Source: Bacteroidota bacterium
GTDB taxonomy: Bacteria > Bacteroidota > Bacteroidia > Chitinophagales > Chitinophagaceae
Reading direction: 5' to 3'
Assembly: GCA_023411775.1 (NCBI GenBank)
Contig: JAEYOL010000147.1
Span: 1 to 16,345 of the forward strand
Length of the DNA: 16,345 bases
A model generated the notes under the pieces. It had not been told where the DNA came from. It worked only from the letters and a program-made list of their open reading frames with translations, and searched no databases. Positions 8,013-15,308 of this stretch are shown piece by piece. Made by a program: the position numbers and the translations under genes. The stretch's first letter is position 1. Each line of letters starts with the position of its first letter.

Positions 8013-8606
8013 ATGACTGAGAAGGAGAAAATGCTGGCAGGCAGGCCTTACCGGGCGTTTGATGAATTGCTGGTAGAGGAAAGATTCAGGGCTAAACAAA
8101 TTGTTTTTACCCTCAATAACCTGGCTCCAACTGAATATGATCGTCAGCAGCAGCTTTTACAATCCCTGTTAGGTAAAATTGGGAGCAATAGTAAAATTGA
8201 GACACCCTTTCGTTGCGATTATGGTTATAACATTCATATCGGGGATGATTTTTACGCAAACTACAACTGTGTGATCCTGGATTGTGCCAAAGTTCAAATT
8301 GGCCACAATGTATTCTTCGCTCCTAATGTATCGCTTTTTACTGCGGGTCATCCTATCGATGCACAAATACGAAACCAGGGTTGGGAATACGCTTTTCCTA
8401 TTACGATAGGCGACAGTGTCTGGATAGGTGGTAATACAGTTATCAACCCCGGCATTACCATCGGAAACAATGTAGTCATAGGTTCTGGCAGTGTAGTTAC
8501 CCGTGATATTCCCGATAATACCCTTGCATTTGGTAATCCCTGCAAACCCCATCGTTCCATCACCGATGATGACAAACAATATTACTTCAAAAACCTAAAA
8601 TTTTAA
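8013..8606 (+). CDS. Maltose/galactoside O-acetyltransferase family (hexapeptide repeat)
   Basis: A 197-residue acetyl-CoA-dependent sugar O-acetyltransferase of the Maa/LacA group. The N-terminal part has the family cap motif EKMLAGRPYRAFDELL (5-20). The rest is a left-handed beta-helix built from hexapeptide repeats such as IHIGDD, VQIGHN, VWIGGN and ITIGNN. The likely catalytic histidine is His113 in AGHPID, and the end carries the typical AFGNPCKPHR motif. The physiological substrate of this class is uncertain (broad sugar acetylation). A GTG at 8010 lies directly before the ATG at 8013; the ATG is chosen. The gene begins 24 bp after the second DUF1801 gene and probably belongs to the same transcript. 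Confidence 0.9.
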   Translation: MTEKEKMLAGRPYRAFDELLVEERFRAKQIVFTLNNLAPTEYDRQQQLLQSLLGKIGSNSKIETPFRCDYGYNIHIGDDFYANYNCVILDCAKVQIGHNVFFAPNVSLFTAGHPIDAQIRNQGWEYAFPITIGDSVWIGGNTVINPGITIGNNVVIGSGSVVTRDIPDNTLAFGNPCKPHRSITDDDKQYYFKNLKF

Positions 8607-8615
8607 TCGTCCGGA

Positions 8616-8657
8616 ATCCAGTATCCAGTATCCAGTATCTAGTATCTAGTATCCAGT
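8616..8657. repeat. Heptanucleotide tandem repeat, six units
   Basis: Six contiguous 7-bp units: ATCCAGT three times, ATCTAGT twice, then ATCCAGT. The array ends at 8657, directly against the stop codon of the leftward MocR gene (8658-8660), and starts 10 bp past the stop of the acetyltransferase gene. Two of the units share one C-to-T change. It occupies most of a short convergent gap and may vary in copy number. Confidence 0.9.
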
Positions 8658-10103
8658 TCACATCATCTTCCTGATCAACTTCCCCAACATCATCAACCCA
8701 TAATCGGCATTATCATCCCAGGGTTTGCCAAAACTGATACGAATACAATTGGAATAATTGCAACTGGCTGAAAATATTTTTCCCGGCGTGATAGAGATAT
8801 TGTGTTTCATCGCTTCCGTTCTCAGTTTAAAAGCGTTTACTTTTTTATTGAGTTGCACCCACAATACAAACCCACCATGCGGACGTGATACCTTGGTGCC
8901 TTCGGGAAAATAATCTACTATGCCCTGCATATACCGAAGACATTGCGTATGCAACGCTTTTCGTAAGCTTTTTAGGTGATACTCATAGCGACCTATTTGC
9001 AGGAAATGCGCCAGGGCAGCCTGGGTGAGGGTAGGGGAGCTGATATTCTGAATGCGTTTGATTTGCTTTACCTGTTCGAGAAATTTACCGGGGATCACCC
9101 AGCCGATACGGTATCCGGGCGCAAGGGATTTAGTCAGCGATGAACAATGCATCACCAGTCCTTTTGTGTCGTAATATTTACAGGTACGAGGACGATTTTT
9201 TCCAAAATACAATTCACCATAAATATCATCTTCAATCAATGGTATGTTATGCTTTGTAATGATCTCGACCAGTTTCTTTTTATTTTCATCGGGCATGCAG
9301 CCGCCCAGGGGATTATTGAAATTGGGGATCGCAACGCAGGCTTTGATGGGAAACTTTTTAATTATTTCCTGCAAACAATCAAGGTCGAGGCCGACCACAC
9401 AGCAGGAAGGGACTTCCACTACTTTTAACCCGAGACTCTCAATGGCCTGGAATATCCCGAAATAATTCGGTGATTCCACTGCCACCGTATCACCAGGTTT
9501 TGTTACTGCCCGGAGACAGGTCGTGATCGCTTCCAGGCAACCTGAAGTTACCACTACTTCATCAGGTTTTACTTTACCGCCCCAGTTAAAAGCGAGCTTT
9601 GAAATTTGCTTTCGTAGTTCAAGGTTTCCCTGCGTATGTTCATAGTTGATACAATGATCAGGATTGTTGCGCAGCACGTGCATTACCGATTTATTGATCT
9701 TGGCTGTTGGCAACAGGCTCACGTCCGGTACTGCCATGGCGAGGTTGATGATCTTATCATTGTGCATAGCCAGGTCGGAATAGATGGATGAGATCATCTC
9801 CTTTACCGATACATCATGTGTTAACACATCAGGCTGTATGATACTGGGCAGTTCAAGAAATCGCCGCTGATTAAAGCGAACATAGTAACCCGACTTTGGT
9901 CTTGATTCGATCAGGCCCTTCCCTTCAAGATGATAGTAGGCCTGGAATGCAGTTCCCATACTGATCCCATACTCATCACTCAATACACGCACTGAAGGAA
10001 GCTTATCGCCGATCTTCAAAACGTCTTCTGCAATCATTTTCTCAAGACCCGCAGCAACCTGCATATACAGGTGCTCATCGGTAGCGAAACTGGACTTTGG
10101 CAT
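8658..10103 (-). CDS. MocR-family transcriptional regulator (GntR HTH + PLP aminotransferase-like domain)
   Basis: A 481-residue fusion regulator. Residues 8-75 are a GntR winged helix: the recognition segment LPSVRVLSDEYGISMGTAFQ is followed by YYHLEGKGLIESRPKSGYYV. Residues about 115-481 adopt the fold-type I aminotransferase pattern: NFNNPLG (Asn264), DDIY with Asp292 and Tyr295 for the cofactor ring, the PLP-binding lysine Lys325 in SSLTKSLAPGYRIGW, and Arg455 for a substrate carboxylate. Since the PLP residues are intact, it probably binds PLP and senses it or an amino-acid adduct. MocR proteins usually control a neighbouring divergent gene; here that is an EamA exporter whose start is 174 bp away. 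The target is therefore likely the exporter-acetyltransferase operon plus itself. The ATG at 10103 gives the normal N-terminus for the family. Confidence 0.92.
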   Translation of the reverse strand: MPKSSFATDEHLYMQVAAGLEKMIAEDVLKIGDKLPSVRVLSDEYGISMGTAFQAYYHLEGKGLIESRPKSGYYVRFNQRRFLELPSIIQPDVLTHDVSVKEMISSIYSDLAMHNDKIINLAMAVPDVSLLPTAKINKSVMHVLRNNPDHCINYEHTQGNLELRKQISKLAFNWGGKVKPDEVVVTSGCLEAITTCLRAVTKPGDTVAVESPNYFGIFQAIESLGLKVVEVPSCCVVGLDLDCLQEIIKKFPIKACVAIPNFNNPLGGCMPDENKKKLVEIITKHNIPLIEDDIYGELYFGKNRPRTCKYYDTKGLVMHCSSLTKSLAPGYRIGWVIPGKFLEQVKQIKRIQNISSPTLTQAALAHFLQIGRYEYHLKSLRKALHTQCLRYMQGIVDYFPEGTKVSRPHGGFVLWVQLNKKVNAFKLRTEAMKHNISITPGKIFSASCNYSNCIRISFGKPWDDNADYGLMMLGKLIRKMM

Positions 10104-10126
10104 AATGTTAAAAAATCTGATATAGT

Positions 10127-10134
10127 CAAAAATA
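10127..10134 (-). promoter_or_regulatory. Likely -7 box of the MocR gene
   Basis: On the minus strand the sequence is TATTTTTG, an exact match to the Bacteroidota TAnnTTTG box, 23 bp upstream of the ATG. The best TTG upstream is about 24 bp away, slightly beyond the usual spacing. An AAAAAC/GTTTTT inverted repeat (10136-10141 and 10149-10154) lies in the spacer and could be an operator. Confidence 0.4.
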
Positions 10135-10140
10135 CAAAAA

Positions 10141-10187
10141 CTGAATCTGTTTTTCCATCAATAATTCTCCAAAATTTGTATCTGAAT
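10141..10187. promoter_or_regulatory. Possible MocR operator: direct repeats CTGAAT
   Basis: CTGAAT occurs at 10141-10146 and again at 10182-10187 in the divergent intergenic region. Many MocR proteins bind paired direct repeats between the regulator and its target. The match is short, so this is a weak inference from position and known family behaviour. Confidence 0.2.
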
Positions 10188-10213
10188 TCAAGAAAACATA
10201 TTTATTGACGCGA

Positions 10214-10244
10214 TTGCCCCGCTACCACGATTTGAAAATCTTTG
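10214..10244 (+). promoter_or_regulatory. Possible promoter of the EamA operon
   Basis: TTG (10214-10216) and AATCTTTG (10237-10244, one mismatch to TAnnTTTG) are 20 bp apart, with the ATG at 10278. An alternative pair further upstream is TTTG at 10175-10178 with TATTTATT at 10199-10206, also 20 bp apart. Confidence 0.3.
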
Positions 10245-10277
10245 TTCAACCACCACGACAATAATTAAACACTAAGG

Positions 10278-11174
10278 ATGAAAAAGGAATTACATAAAGC
10301 TTATATAGCGTTGGGACTGGTAAGCTTCTTCTGGGGAACTACTTATGTAGCGTCGCGGATCGGTGCGCAGCATATGCCAGGATTATTTGTGTCGGGATTG
10401 CGCCAGTTGATGTCGGGTTCGATACTGGTAGCTTATTTTTTAATTCGCGGACATAGGATACCCGGATGGGCTGTACTTAAGAAAATTTCGGTGCAAAGCA
10501 TATTCATGTTGTGTCTCGCCAATGGACTGCTTACCTGGTCGCTGGAATATATCAGCGGCGGGCTCGCAGCCATCATCGCGGCCCTGGTGCCATTGTTCAT
10601 CGCACTGTTTACAGTATGGCTTTCAAAGTGTGCAAAGATCACACGACTGATGGTGGCAGGACTCGTTATAGGATTTGCAGGTGTGTTGACCATATTTTAT
10701 GATTACCTCGGTGAAATGCAAAGCAAAACTTTTGTATTCGGTGTCGTATTAGCCCTGCTTTCCACCCTGTCATGGTCATTTGGTACCGTTTATATTTCCA
10801 GGCAAAAGCCACCTGTTGATGTTTTGTTCAATGTAGGACTGCAGATGTTTATCGCCGGGATATTGGTGCTCACTGTATGTGCCGTTACAGGTAAGTACAT
10901 CAATCTTGCTGATGTGAACCAGGATTCCTGGCTGGCTTTGATCTACCTGGTGGTATTTGGTTCATTGGTGGCATACACAGCTTATGTATTTGTCATTAGC
11001 AAGTTACCGCCCACACAGGTGTCTGTTTATGCCTATATCAACCCGGTAGTTGCCGTGGTGATCGGCTGGCTGGTGCTTTCAGAAAAAATGAATGCTAATA
11101 TGATCCTCGGTACGCTGATCACTCTCGGCGGAGTTTACCTGGTGAACAGGGAATTTAAAAAAGTAAAGCAATGA
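10278..11174 (+). CDS. EamA/DMT-family transporter (RhaT/YdcZ-like exporter)
   Basis: A 298-residue inner-membrane protein with about ten hydrophobic helices, arranged as two repeats of five, as is standard for EamA drug/metabolite transporters. The opening (ALGLVSFFWGTTYVASR) and the second-half pattern, LVVFGSLVAYTAYVFVISKLPPTQVSVYAYINPVVAVVIGWLVLSE, are textbook for this family. Members usually export amino acids, nucleosides or other small metabolites; the substrate here is unknown. The short lysine-rich tail ends four bases into the next gene, through an ATGA stop-start overlap at 11171-11174, so the downstream acetyltransferase is translationally coupled. It is divergent from the MocR regulator, which is the best candidate for controlling it. 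Confidence 0.92.
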   Translation: MKKELHKAYIALGLVSFFWGTTYVASRIGAQHMPGLFVSGLRQLMSGSILVAYFLIRGHRIPGWAVLKKISVQSIFMLCLANGLLTWSLEYISGGLAAIIAALVPLFIALFTVWLSKCAKITRLMVAGLVIGFAGVLTIFYDYLGEMQSKTFVFGVVLALLSTLSWSFGTVYISRQKPPVDVLFNVGLQMFIAGILVLTVCAVTGKYINLADVNQDSWLALIYLVVFGSLVAYTAYVFVISKLPPTQVSVYAYINPVVAVVIGWLVLSEKMNANMILGTLITLGGVYLVNREFKKVKQ

Positions 11175-11680
11175 ATAATATTCGAATCTTAGACTACAGG
11201 CCGGAGCACCAACCATATTTTGAGGCTTTCAACAGGGTTTGGATTGAAGAACTTTTTGAGATGGAACCGGTTGATGAATGGGTATTGACCAATCCCGGTC
11301 AGGCTATCCTGGAGCCGGGCGGCGCCATACTGATGGCTGAATACAATGGCATGATCGCTGGCACGGTTGGACTTCGCCGCATAGACGTGGAGACATTTGA
11401 GTTTACAAAAATGGCGGTGGATAAACATTACCACAGGCGCGGTATTGCCGAAGCCCTGAGTTATGCCAGTTTTATAAAAGCACATAAGCTTGGCGCTGAA
11501 AAGATAATACTGTACTCGAATAAGAAAAACGCCGGAGCGATCAAATTGTATGAAAAGCTCGGGTTTCAACACCTTGAAGTTGAGACAGGAGTCTATAAAC
11601 GCGCCGATGTTAAAATGGAGATTGCTATAGAAACAGCATTGCAGAAAGCTCATGCATTCTATGATCTCGTCGAATATTGA
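11171..11680 (+). CDS. GNAT-family N-acetyltransferase
   Basis: A 169-residue cytosolic acetyltransferase of the GNAT fold. The acetyl-CoA pyrophosphate loop is HRRGIAEAL (88-96), preceded by the beta-4 strand EFTKMAVDKHY. The conserved C-terminal pattern NAGAIKLYEKLGF (120-132) includes Tyr127, the usual general acid. The start overlaps the stop of the EamA gene (ATGA), which argues for a shared function. The acceptor cannot be deduced; with an exporter and a MocR regulator alongside, a small amine or amino acid is the simplest guess. The C-terminal 30 residues extend past the core domain. The gene ends 37 bp before the next GNAT gene. Confidence 0.9.
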   Translation: MNNIRILDYRPEHQPYFEAFNRVWIEELFEMEPVDEWVLTNPGQAILEPGGAILMAEYNGMIAGTVGLRRIDVETFEFTKMAVDKHYHRRGIAEALSYASFIKAHKLGAEKIILYSNKKNAGAIKLYEKLGFQHLEVETGVYKRADVKMEIAIETALQKAHAFYDLVEY

Positions 11681-11717
11681 CTTGGAATCAAACCTTAAAC
11701 CTACATCATTTACTACC

Positions 11718-12260
11718 ATGTACCCCAAAATCATCAAAGCCGATGTGTCACACGCGGCCGTGATCGCTTCGATCGCGAAGAAGACTTTCCGCCATACATT
11801 CGGCGGTATATTTCAAAACAGCGAGGATATGTTTGAATACCTGGAGTACTCATACAATCCGGTAAAACTTGTGCGAAGTCTTCGCAAGGAAAACAATGTA
11901 TACCTCCTGGCCTTTAACGGAAATGATCCGGCGGGCTTTGTAAAGGTAAAAACGCATTCTCTCAATGACCAGATCGAGTCAGGTGCGCAGATGCAATTGC
12001 AAAAAATTTATGTGTTGCCTCAATACCAATCAGCCGGGATTGGTTCTGCGCTCATGAAGAAAGCAATAGACCTGGCCTGGGATATCCATCCTGATTATGT
12101 TTGGCTGGACGCACCGGCCAGCAATGCCCAGGCCCTGAAATTTTATGAGCGTCACGGGTTTCACAGGCTGGGACAATATTATTTAACTATCGGGAGTCAG
12201 TCTTTTGAATATTATCTTTTGGGATTGCCAGTAGCGGCGGAAATGATGAATGCCTGCTAG
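11718..12260 (+). CDS. GNAT-family N-acetyltransferase, PaiA-like
   Basis: A 180-residue GNAT protein. A longer frame opens at 11652 inside the previous gene, but the ATG at 11718 is chosen because the protein then begins with MYPKIIKADV, a normal GNAT first strand. The acetyl-CoA loop is QSAGIGSAL (104-112), and NAQALKFYERHGF carries Tyr143. The N-terminal stretch KKTFRHTFGG, followed by an E-D-M-x-E-Y-L-E segment and the YNPVKLVRSL helix, resembles Bacillus PaiA (spermine/spermidine N-acetyltransferase), as does FVKVKTHSLND in the middle. Polyamine acetylation is therefore a reasonable hypothesis, made from remembered resemblance and not from an alignment. It lies 37 bp after the other GNAT gene and is probably in the same operon as the exporter. 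Confidence 0.88.
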   Translation: MYPKIIKADVSHAAVIASIAKKTFRHTFGGIFQNSEDMFEYLEYSYNPVKLVRSLRKENNVYLLAFNGNDPAGFVKVKTHSLNDQIESGAQMQLQKIYVLPQYQSAGIGSALMKKAIDLAWDIHPDYVWLDAPASNAQALKFYERHGFHRLGQYYLTIGSQSFEYYLLGLPVAAEMMNAC

Positions 12261-12267
12261 CCTATAA

Positions 12268-12306
12268 TAATTTTGTTGACGATTATTTCTGCAATACAGC
12301 AGAAAT
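12268..12306 (+). promoter_or_regulatory. -7-like box followed by an 8-bp inverted repeat
   Basis: TAATTTTG at 12268-12275 matches TAnnTTTG exactly, though no well-spaced TTG lies upstream. Ten bases later ATTTCTGC (12285-12292) and GCAGAAAT (12299-12306) form a perfect inverted repeat with a 6-bp loop. No T-run follows, so it reads more as an operator or mRNA leader hairpin than as a terminator. It precedes the small membrane-protein gene at 12352. Confidence 0.35.
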
Positions 12307-12351
12307 GACTTAAGGTGCAAATACCTATCTTGCGGGCCAAACAAAAAAGCC

Positions 12352-12753
12352 ATGCGCTGGATGAAATGGGTGGGATTAGCTGCGGCAATCATGCTGGTTA
12401 TATCCTGTTTTAATACCTGGGTGGTGATCACCACAAAAGATATAGTCGTGACGGGGGTTGATGCCACCGGAACAAACTTTGGTAAACCCGCTTATTTCAA
12501 CCTGATATTCACCAGTCTTTTCCTTGTTTTCAACTTTATCCCGCGGATATGGGCAAAGCGCCTGAACCTTGTTGTATGTGCATTCAACCTGGCATGGACT
12601 ATTCGTAACTATTTTATGGTATCAACCTGCAGGGCAGGGGAGTGTCCCGAACAACATACAGCCCTCTACCTAATGCTGATTGCGGCAGTTATCATGTTGC
12701 TATCCGCCTTTTTCCCCGATATGAAATTGCAGGAGAAGGGCACACGCGAATAA
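12352..12753 (+). CDS. Small four-helix membrane protein, function unknown
   Basis: I do not recognise a named family. The 133-residue product has four hydrophobic segments at about 6-27, 47-64, 71-90 and 104-121, joined by short loops, and ends in a charged tail (KLQEKGTRE). Two cysteines (Cys93 and Cys98) sit in the loop before the last helix (STCRAGECPEQH); if the N-terminus is cytoplasmic, both would be in the cytoplasmic loop between helices 3 and 4 only if helix 3 runs inwards, so topology is unresolved. The ATG at 12352 is the first in the frame, follows an A-rich leader, and starts with a basic segment. Codon use looks like that of its neighbours. It may be an orphan gene, separated from the GNAT operon by its own regulatory gap. 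Confidence 0.7.
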   Translation: MRWMKWVGLAAAIMLVISCFNTWVVITTKDIVVTGVDATGTNFGKPAYFNLIFTSLFLVFNFIPRIWAKRLNLVVCAFNLAWTIRNYFMVSTCRAGECPEQHTALYLMLIAAVIMLLSAFFPDMKLQEKGTRE

Positions 12754-12940
12754 AATTTTGTATCAGCTAATTGTTGTATGATGATTTTCTTTAAATTTGA
12801 TGTAACAATTTTTTCCTTGCCCGGGTGTTAAGCGACCTGCCTACGAAATCTTTCACTAACTGACTTAACCTTAACCGCATCGTTAATTCGATCGCAGTAC
12901 AAATGTTCCTTTGAAGATGTCTGTTTGACTATTACCATCG

Positions 12941-13040
12941 GGTATGGCATTGCCGTGCTATATTTCTAATGGTTTAAAATATGATCTTAGAAAAACCATT
13001 CAATATCGATCCGCTTTACTTTGTAGAGCGGATTTTTTTT
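12941..13040 (+). ncRNA. Candidate small RNA unit B (promoter-like motif, hairpin, terminator)
   Basis: GGTATG (12941-12946) and the 13-bp GCCGTGCTATATT (12952-12964) repeat the motif seen at 3870-3890. TATATTTC at 12959-12966 is one base from TAnnTTTG, giving a start near 12972. An AATGGTTT/AAACCATT hairpin (12968-12975 with 12993-13000) and a terminator (13009-13040) follow, for about 70 nt of RNA. The gene to the right is on the opposite strand, so this cannot be a leader of that gene; an independent small RNA is the best reading. Confidence 0.4.
13009..13040 (+). terminator. Intrinsic terminator
   Basis: ATCCGCT (13009-13015) pairs with AGCGGAT (13027-13033) around an 11-nt loop and runs into eight consecutive T (13033-13040). 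It faces rightwards and lies 256 bp past the end of the small membrane-protein gene, which is far for that gene and fits the candidate small RNA better. Confidence 0.8.
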
Positions 13041-13098
13041 ATCGTAACCATCGTTATTTAAGGTAGTCGAATATAGTGGAATGTAGTTTAACATTGTT

Positions 13099-13138
13099 TA
13101 ACAACTTTAAACCATCTTCAACAACTTTAAACAACCTT
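13099..13138. repeat. Two-copy 20-bp direct repeat
   Basis: ACAACTTTAAAC occurs at 13101-13112 and 13121-13132, within near-identical 20-bp units, with partial copies on both sides (for example TTGTTTAAC before it and CAACCTT after it). It resembles a decayed intergenic simple repeat just past the 3' end of the metal-transporter gene. Confidence 0.5.
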
Positions 13139-13155
13139 CAACCTTTTAGTTGGTG

Positions 13156-13815
13156 TTATGTAAACAGTCTTGCAACTATGAAAGCACCTGCGGCTGCGAG
13201 GCAACCGGTAAGCGTGGTGAGCAGGATGCCGCGGATGGCCGCCAGGCCGGTAACACGGCTTTTGAGGTAACCCAGTACAACCAGGCTTAGCAATGAAATG
13301 ACAATCGAAAACGGAAGAGCGCGGGTGGCTGGCTCCATTAAAAAATAGGGGCCAACGGGTAATAAACCACCAAGTGCATAGGAAAGACCAATTGTCAGCC
13401 CAGTCCTGGAAGCATGCCTGTTATGCTGAAGCGTCTGAGTATCACTTGTGATTTTTTCAGACCATTCCTGTTTTTCCCTTACGACGTCCTCCGCCACTTT
13501 TGCCTGCAATTCCTCGCTCATGCCAAGGTTTGCAAAAAATGATTTTATTTCATCCTTAGTTCCCGTTGATTCGGGAACAGGTTTATACAGGCCGGTCTCA
13601 GATTTTCCAGTGAGATACCCTCCTACACCCATCGCGATAGCGCCCGCGGCCAGGGCAACGATCCCCGTCAGGCCAACGACAGAGGCAGACTCAGTCACAC
13701 GGCTTAAACCCACGGTTAAAGCAAAAGGTACAACCACGCCATCGGACATGCCAATCACCAGTTCTGAAAGAAAATCGTTATTTGATAATAATGGCCGTTG
13801 CTCCGATTGATTCAT
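13156..13815 (-). CDS. VIT1/CCC1-family iron/manganese transporter
   Basis: A 219-residue membrane protein of the VIT1/CCC1 family, which moves Fe2+ or Mn2+ out of the cytosol by proton exchange. The first helix carries GMSDGVVVPFALTVGLS (22-38), with Asp25 at the place of the transport-pathway aspartate. The second helix has GAIAMGVGGYLTG (58-70), with Met62. Between helices 2 and 3 is a charged helical cytosolic segment (about 82-130) rich in Glu, equivalent to the metal-binding loop. Three more helices follow (about 138-160, 166-183 and 192-217). The length is normal. It is transcribed leftwards 58 bp after rocD and could be read through from it, though the two functions are not obviously linked. 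The ATG at 13815 fits the family start. Confidence 0.88.
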   Translation of the reverse strand: MNQSEQRPLLSNNDFLSELVIGMSDGVVVPFALTVGLSRVTESASVVGLTGIVALAAGAIAMGVGGYLTGKSETGLYKPVPESTGTKDEIKSFFANLGMSEELQAKVAEDVVREKQEWSEKITSDTQTLQHNRHASRTGLTIGLSYALGGLLPVGPYFLMEPATRALPFSIVISLLSLVVLGYLKSRVTGLAAIRGILLTTLTGCLAAAGAFIVARLFT

Positions 13816-13873
13816 ATAAAAACTAAATTCTTATGGATAATACCTAACACCTGTGTTGCTGGCTTAATTTTCG

Positions 13874-15109
13874 TCAATCCAATGTTTTCAGCGCCGCGCC
13901 AATTATCCCGACGCATTCCATGATCTGTTGTTTGTTGATAATAAGCGGCGGCGCGAAGCGGATCTTATCACCATGTGTTGGTTTTGCCAGAAGTCCTTTA
14001 TCCTTTAGAGCCAGGCAAAGATCCCAGGCTGCATCTTTATTAGAATGTTCGATCACAATCGCATTCAATAAACCTTTACCACGTACAATACTGATATGCT
14101 TTGAACTCAGCGCTGTCAGCTCCTGCCGTAATAAATTACCCATCTCTACCGCATTCTCAGCCATCTGCTCATCGATTAACACCTGTAGAGCCGCGATGGC
14201 TGTTTTACAGGCCAGCGGGCTGCCGCCGTAGGTGGAGCCATGTTCACCGGGTTTTATGGTGAGCATAATCTCATCATCGGCGAGCACCGCACTTACGGGC
14301 ATCATCCCCCCGCTTAACGCCTTACCCAGCAACAGGATATCTGGTTTTACATTTTCATGATCGCAGGCCAGCATTTTACCCGTCCGTGCGAGACCAGTTT
14401 GTATTTCATCTGCTATGAACAATACATTGGCCTGCTCACAAAGTTGCCTGGCTTTGTACAGGTATCCATCATCCGGTACTACCACACCAGCCTCGCCCTG
14501 GATGGGCTCTACCAGGAAACCGGCAACATTTTTATTCTCCAGCGCTTTCTCTAATGCTGTGATATCATTGTAGGGTATTTTCAAAAATCCCGGGAGATAA
14601 GGCCCATAATTATTTAGCGCAGCAGGATCGGTGCTGAATGAAATCACTCCTGTGGTACGTCCATGGAAGTTTCCCTCGCACACAATGATCAATGCTTTGT
14701 TTTCGGGGATCTGTTTGACTTCGTAGGCCCATTTGCGACAAAGCTTGATACCCGTTTCCACAGCTTCCACACCGGTATTCATTGGCAGGACTTTATCATA
14801 GCCAAATATTTCCGTAATATATTTTGCGTACTCGCCTAACACATCACTATGAAAAGCGCGACTGGTGAGCGTAAGTTTTTGAGACTGCTCAATAAAAGCT
14901 TTCAGGATAAGTGGATGACAATGACCCTGATTGACGGCAGAATAACCGCTTAGAAAATCATAATATTTTTTTCCATCCACATCCCATACATGAACACCTT
15001 CGCCGCGACTGAGTACAACCGGCAGGGGATGATAATTGTGTGCGCCATATTGTTCCTCCAGTTGGAGATGGTATAATGCTTTTTCCGAAAGGTTGACCGT
15101 TGATTGCAT
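13874..15109 (-). CDS. rocD: Ornithine aminotransferase
   Basis: A 411-residue class-III PLP aminotransferase. It moves the delta-amino group of ornithine to 2-oxoglutarate, giving glutamate-5-semialdehyde and linking arginine breakdown to proline and glutamate. Lys263 in [10 protein letters not shown] binds PLP, Asp234 in FIADEIQTG contacts the cofactor nitrogen, and NFHGR (147-151) is the ring-stacking region. Tyr56 in [15 protein letters not shown] matches the tyrosine typical of ornithine aminotransferase (Tyr55 in the human enzyme), which separates it from acetylornithine and GABA aminotransferases. Thr293 in GSTYGG contacts the phosphate. Length and motifs are complete. The start at 15109 gives the expected N-terminus; the VOC gene lies divergent 199 bp away. 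No arginase or proline gene is present in the window. Confidence 0.93.
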   Translation of the reverse strand: MQSTVNLSEKALYHLQLEEQYGAHNYHPLPVVLSRGEGVHVWDVDGKKYYDFLSGYSAVNQGHCHPLILKAFIEQSQKLTLTSRAFHSDVLGEYAKYITEIFGYDKVLPMNTGVEAVETGIKLCRKWAYEVKQIPENKALIIVCEGNFHGRTTGVISFSTDPAALNNYGPYLPGFLKIPYNDITALEKALENKNVAGFLVEPIQGEAGVVVPDDGYLYKARQLCEQANVLFIADEIQTGLARTGKMLACDHENVKPDILLLGKALSGGMMPVSAVLADDEIMLTIKPGEHGSTYGGSPLACKTAIAALQVLIDEQMAENAVEMGNLLRQELTALSSKHISIVRGKGLLNAIVIEHSNKDAAWDLCLALKDKGLLAKPTHGDKIRFAPPLIINKQQIMECVGIIGAALKTLD

Positions 15110-15308
15110 GGTGCAATATTTAAAAAATCAATAAATGAAAATGAAGATGGCAAACGTAGTTGATCCGGCAGGACGCTTTCCTAGTGGTTGAGCAGGTCGA
15201 GATTGAGTGCCAGGAAGAATTCTATGTTGATCTTTTGCCTGATAGCGGGAATATTTATCGCAAGATAGTAATTTTAGTGAGGACAGAGTCCATAAAACCC
15301 CTAAAATT

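Larger units (their letters stand above)
12754..13155. other. 402-bp gap between convergent genes
   Basis: No gene is supported. It contains the candidate small RNA unit B with its terminator (12941-13040). To the right is an AT-rich stretch with a 20-bp period repeat (13099-13138). The first 180 bp show nothing that I can assign. Confidence 0.6.

Noticed and set aside
8169..8579. Long leftward frames opposite the O-acetyltransferase gene
   Set aside because: They are antisense shadows of a gene with complete hexapeptide motifs, and have no domain of their own.
11652..11717. N-terminal extension of the second GNAT gene overlapping the first
   Set aside because: The extra 22 residues do not fit a GNAT first strand, while the ATG at 11718 does; the overlap would be 29 bp, less typical than a short gap.
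11189..11737. 182-codon leftward frame opposite the first GNAT gene
   Set aside because: The sense strand has clear GNAT motifs and an ATGA coupling to the exporter; the antisense product shows no recognisable family.
15181..15273. A 30-codon leftward frame ending in ...FFLALNLDLLNH, which looks faintly protein-like, upstream of rocD
   Set aside because: It has no start codon, is bounded by a stop just upstream, and overlaps the region where the divergent promoters should lie. A gene remnant is possible, but chance is as likely.
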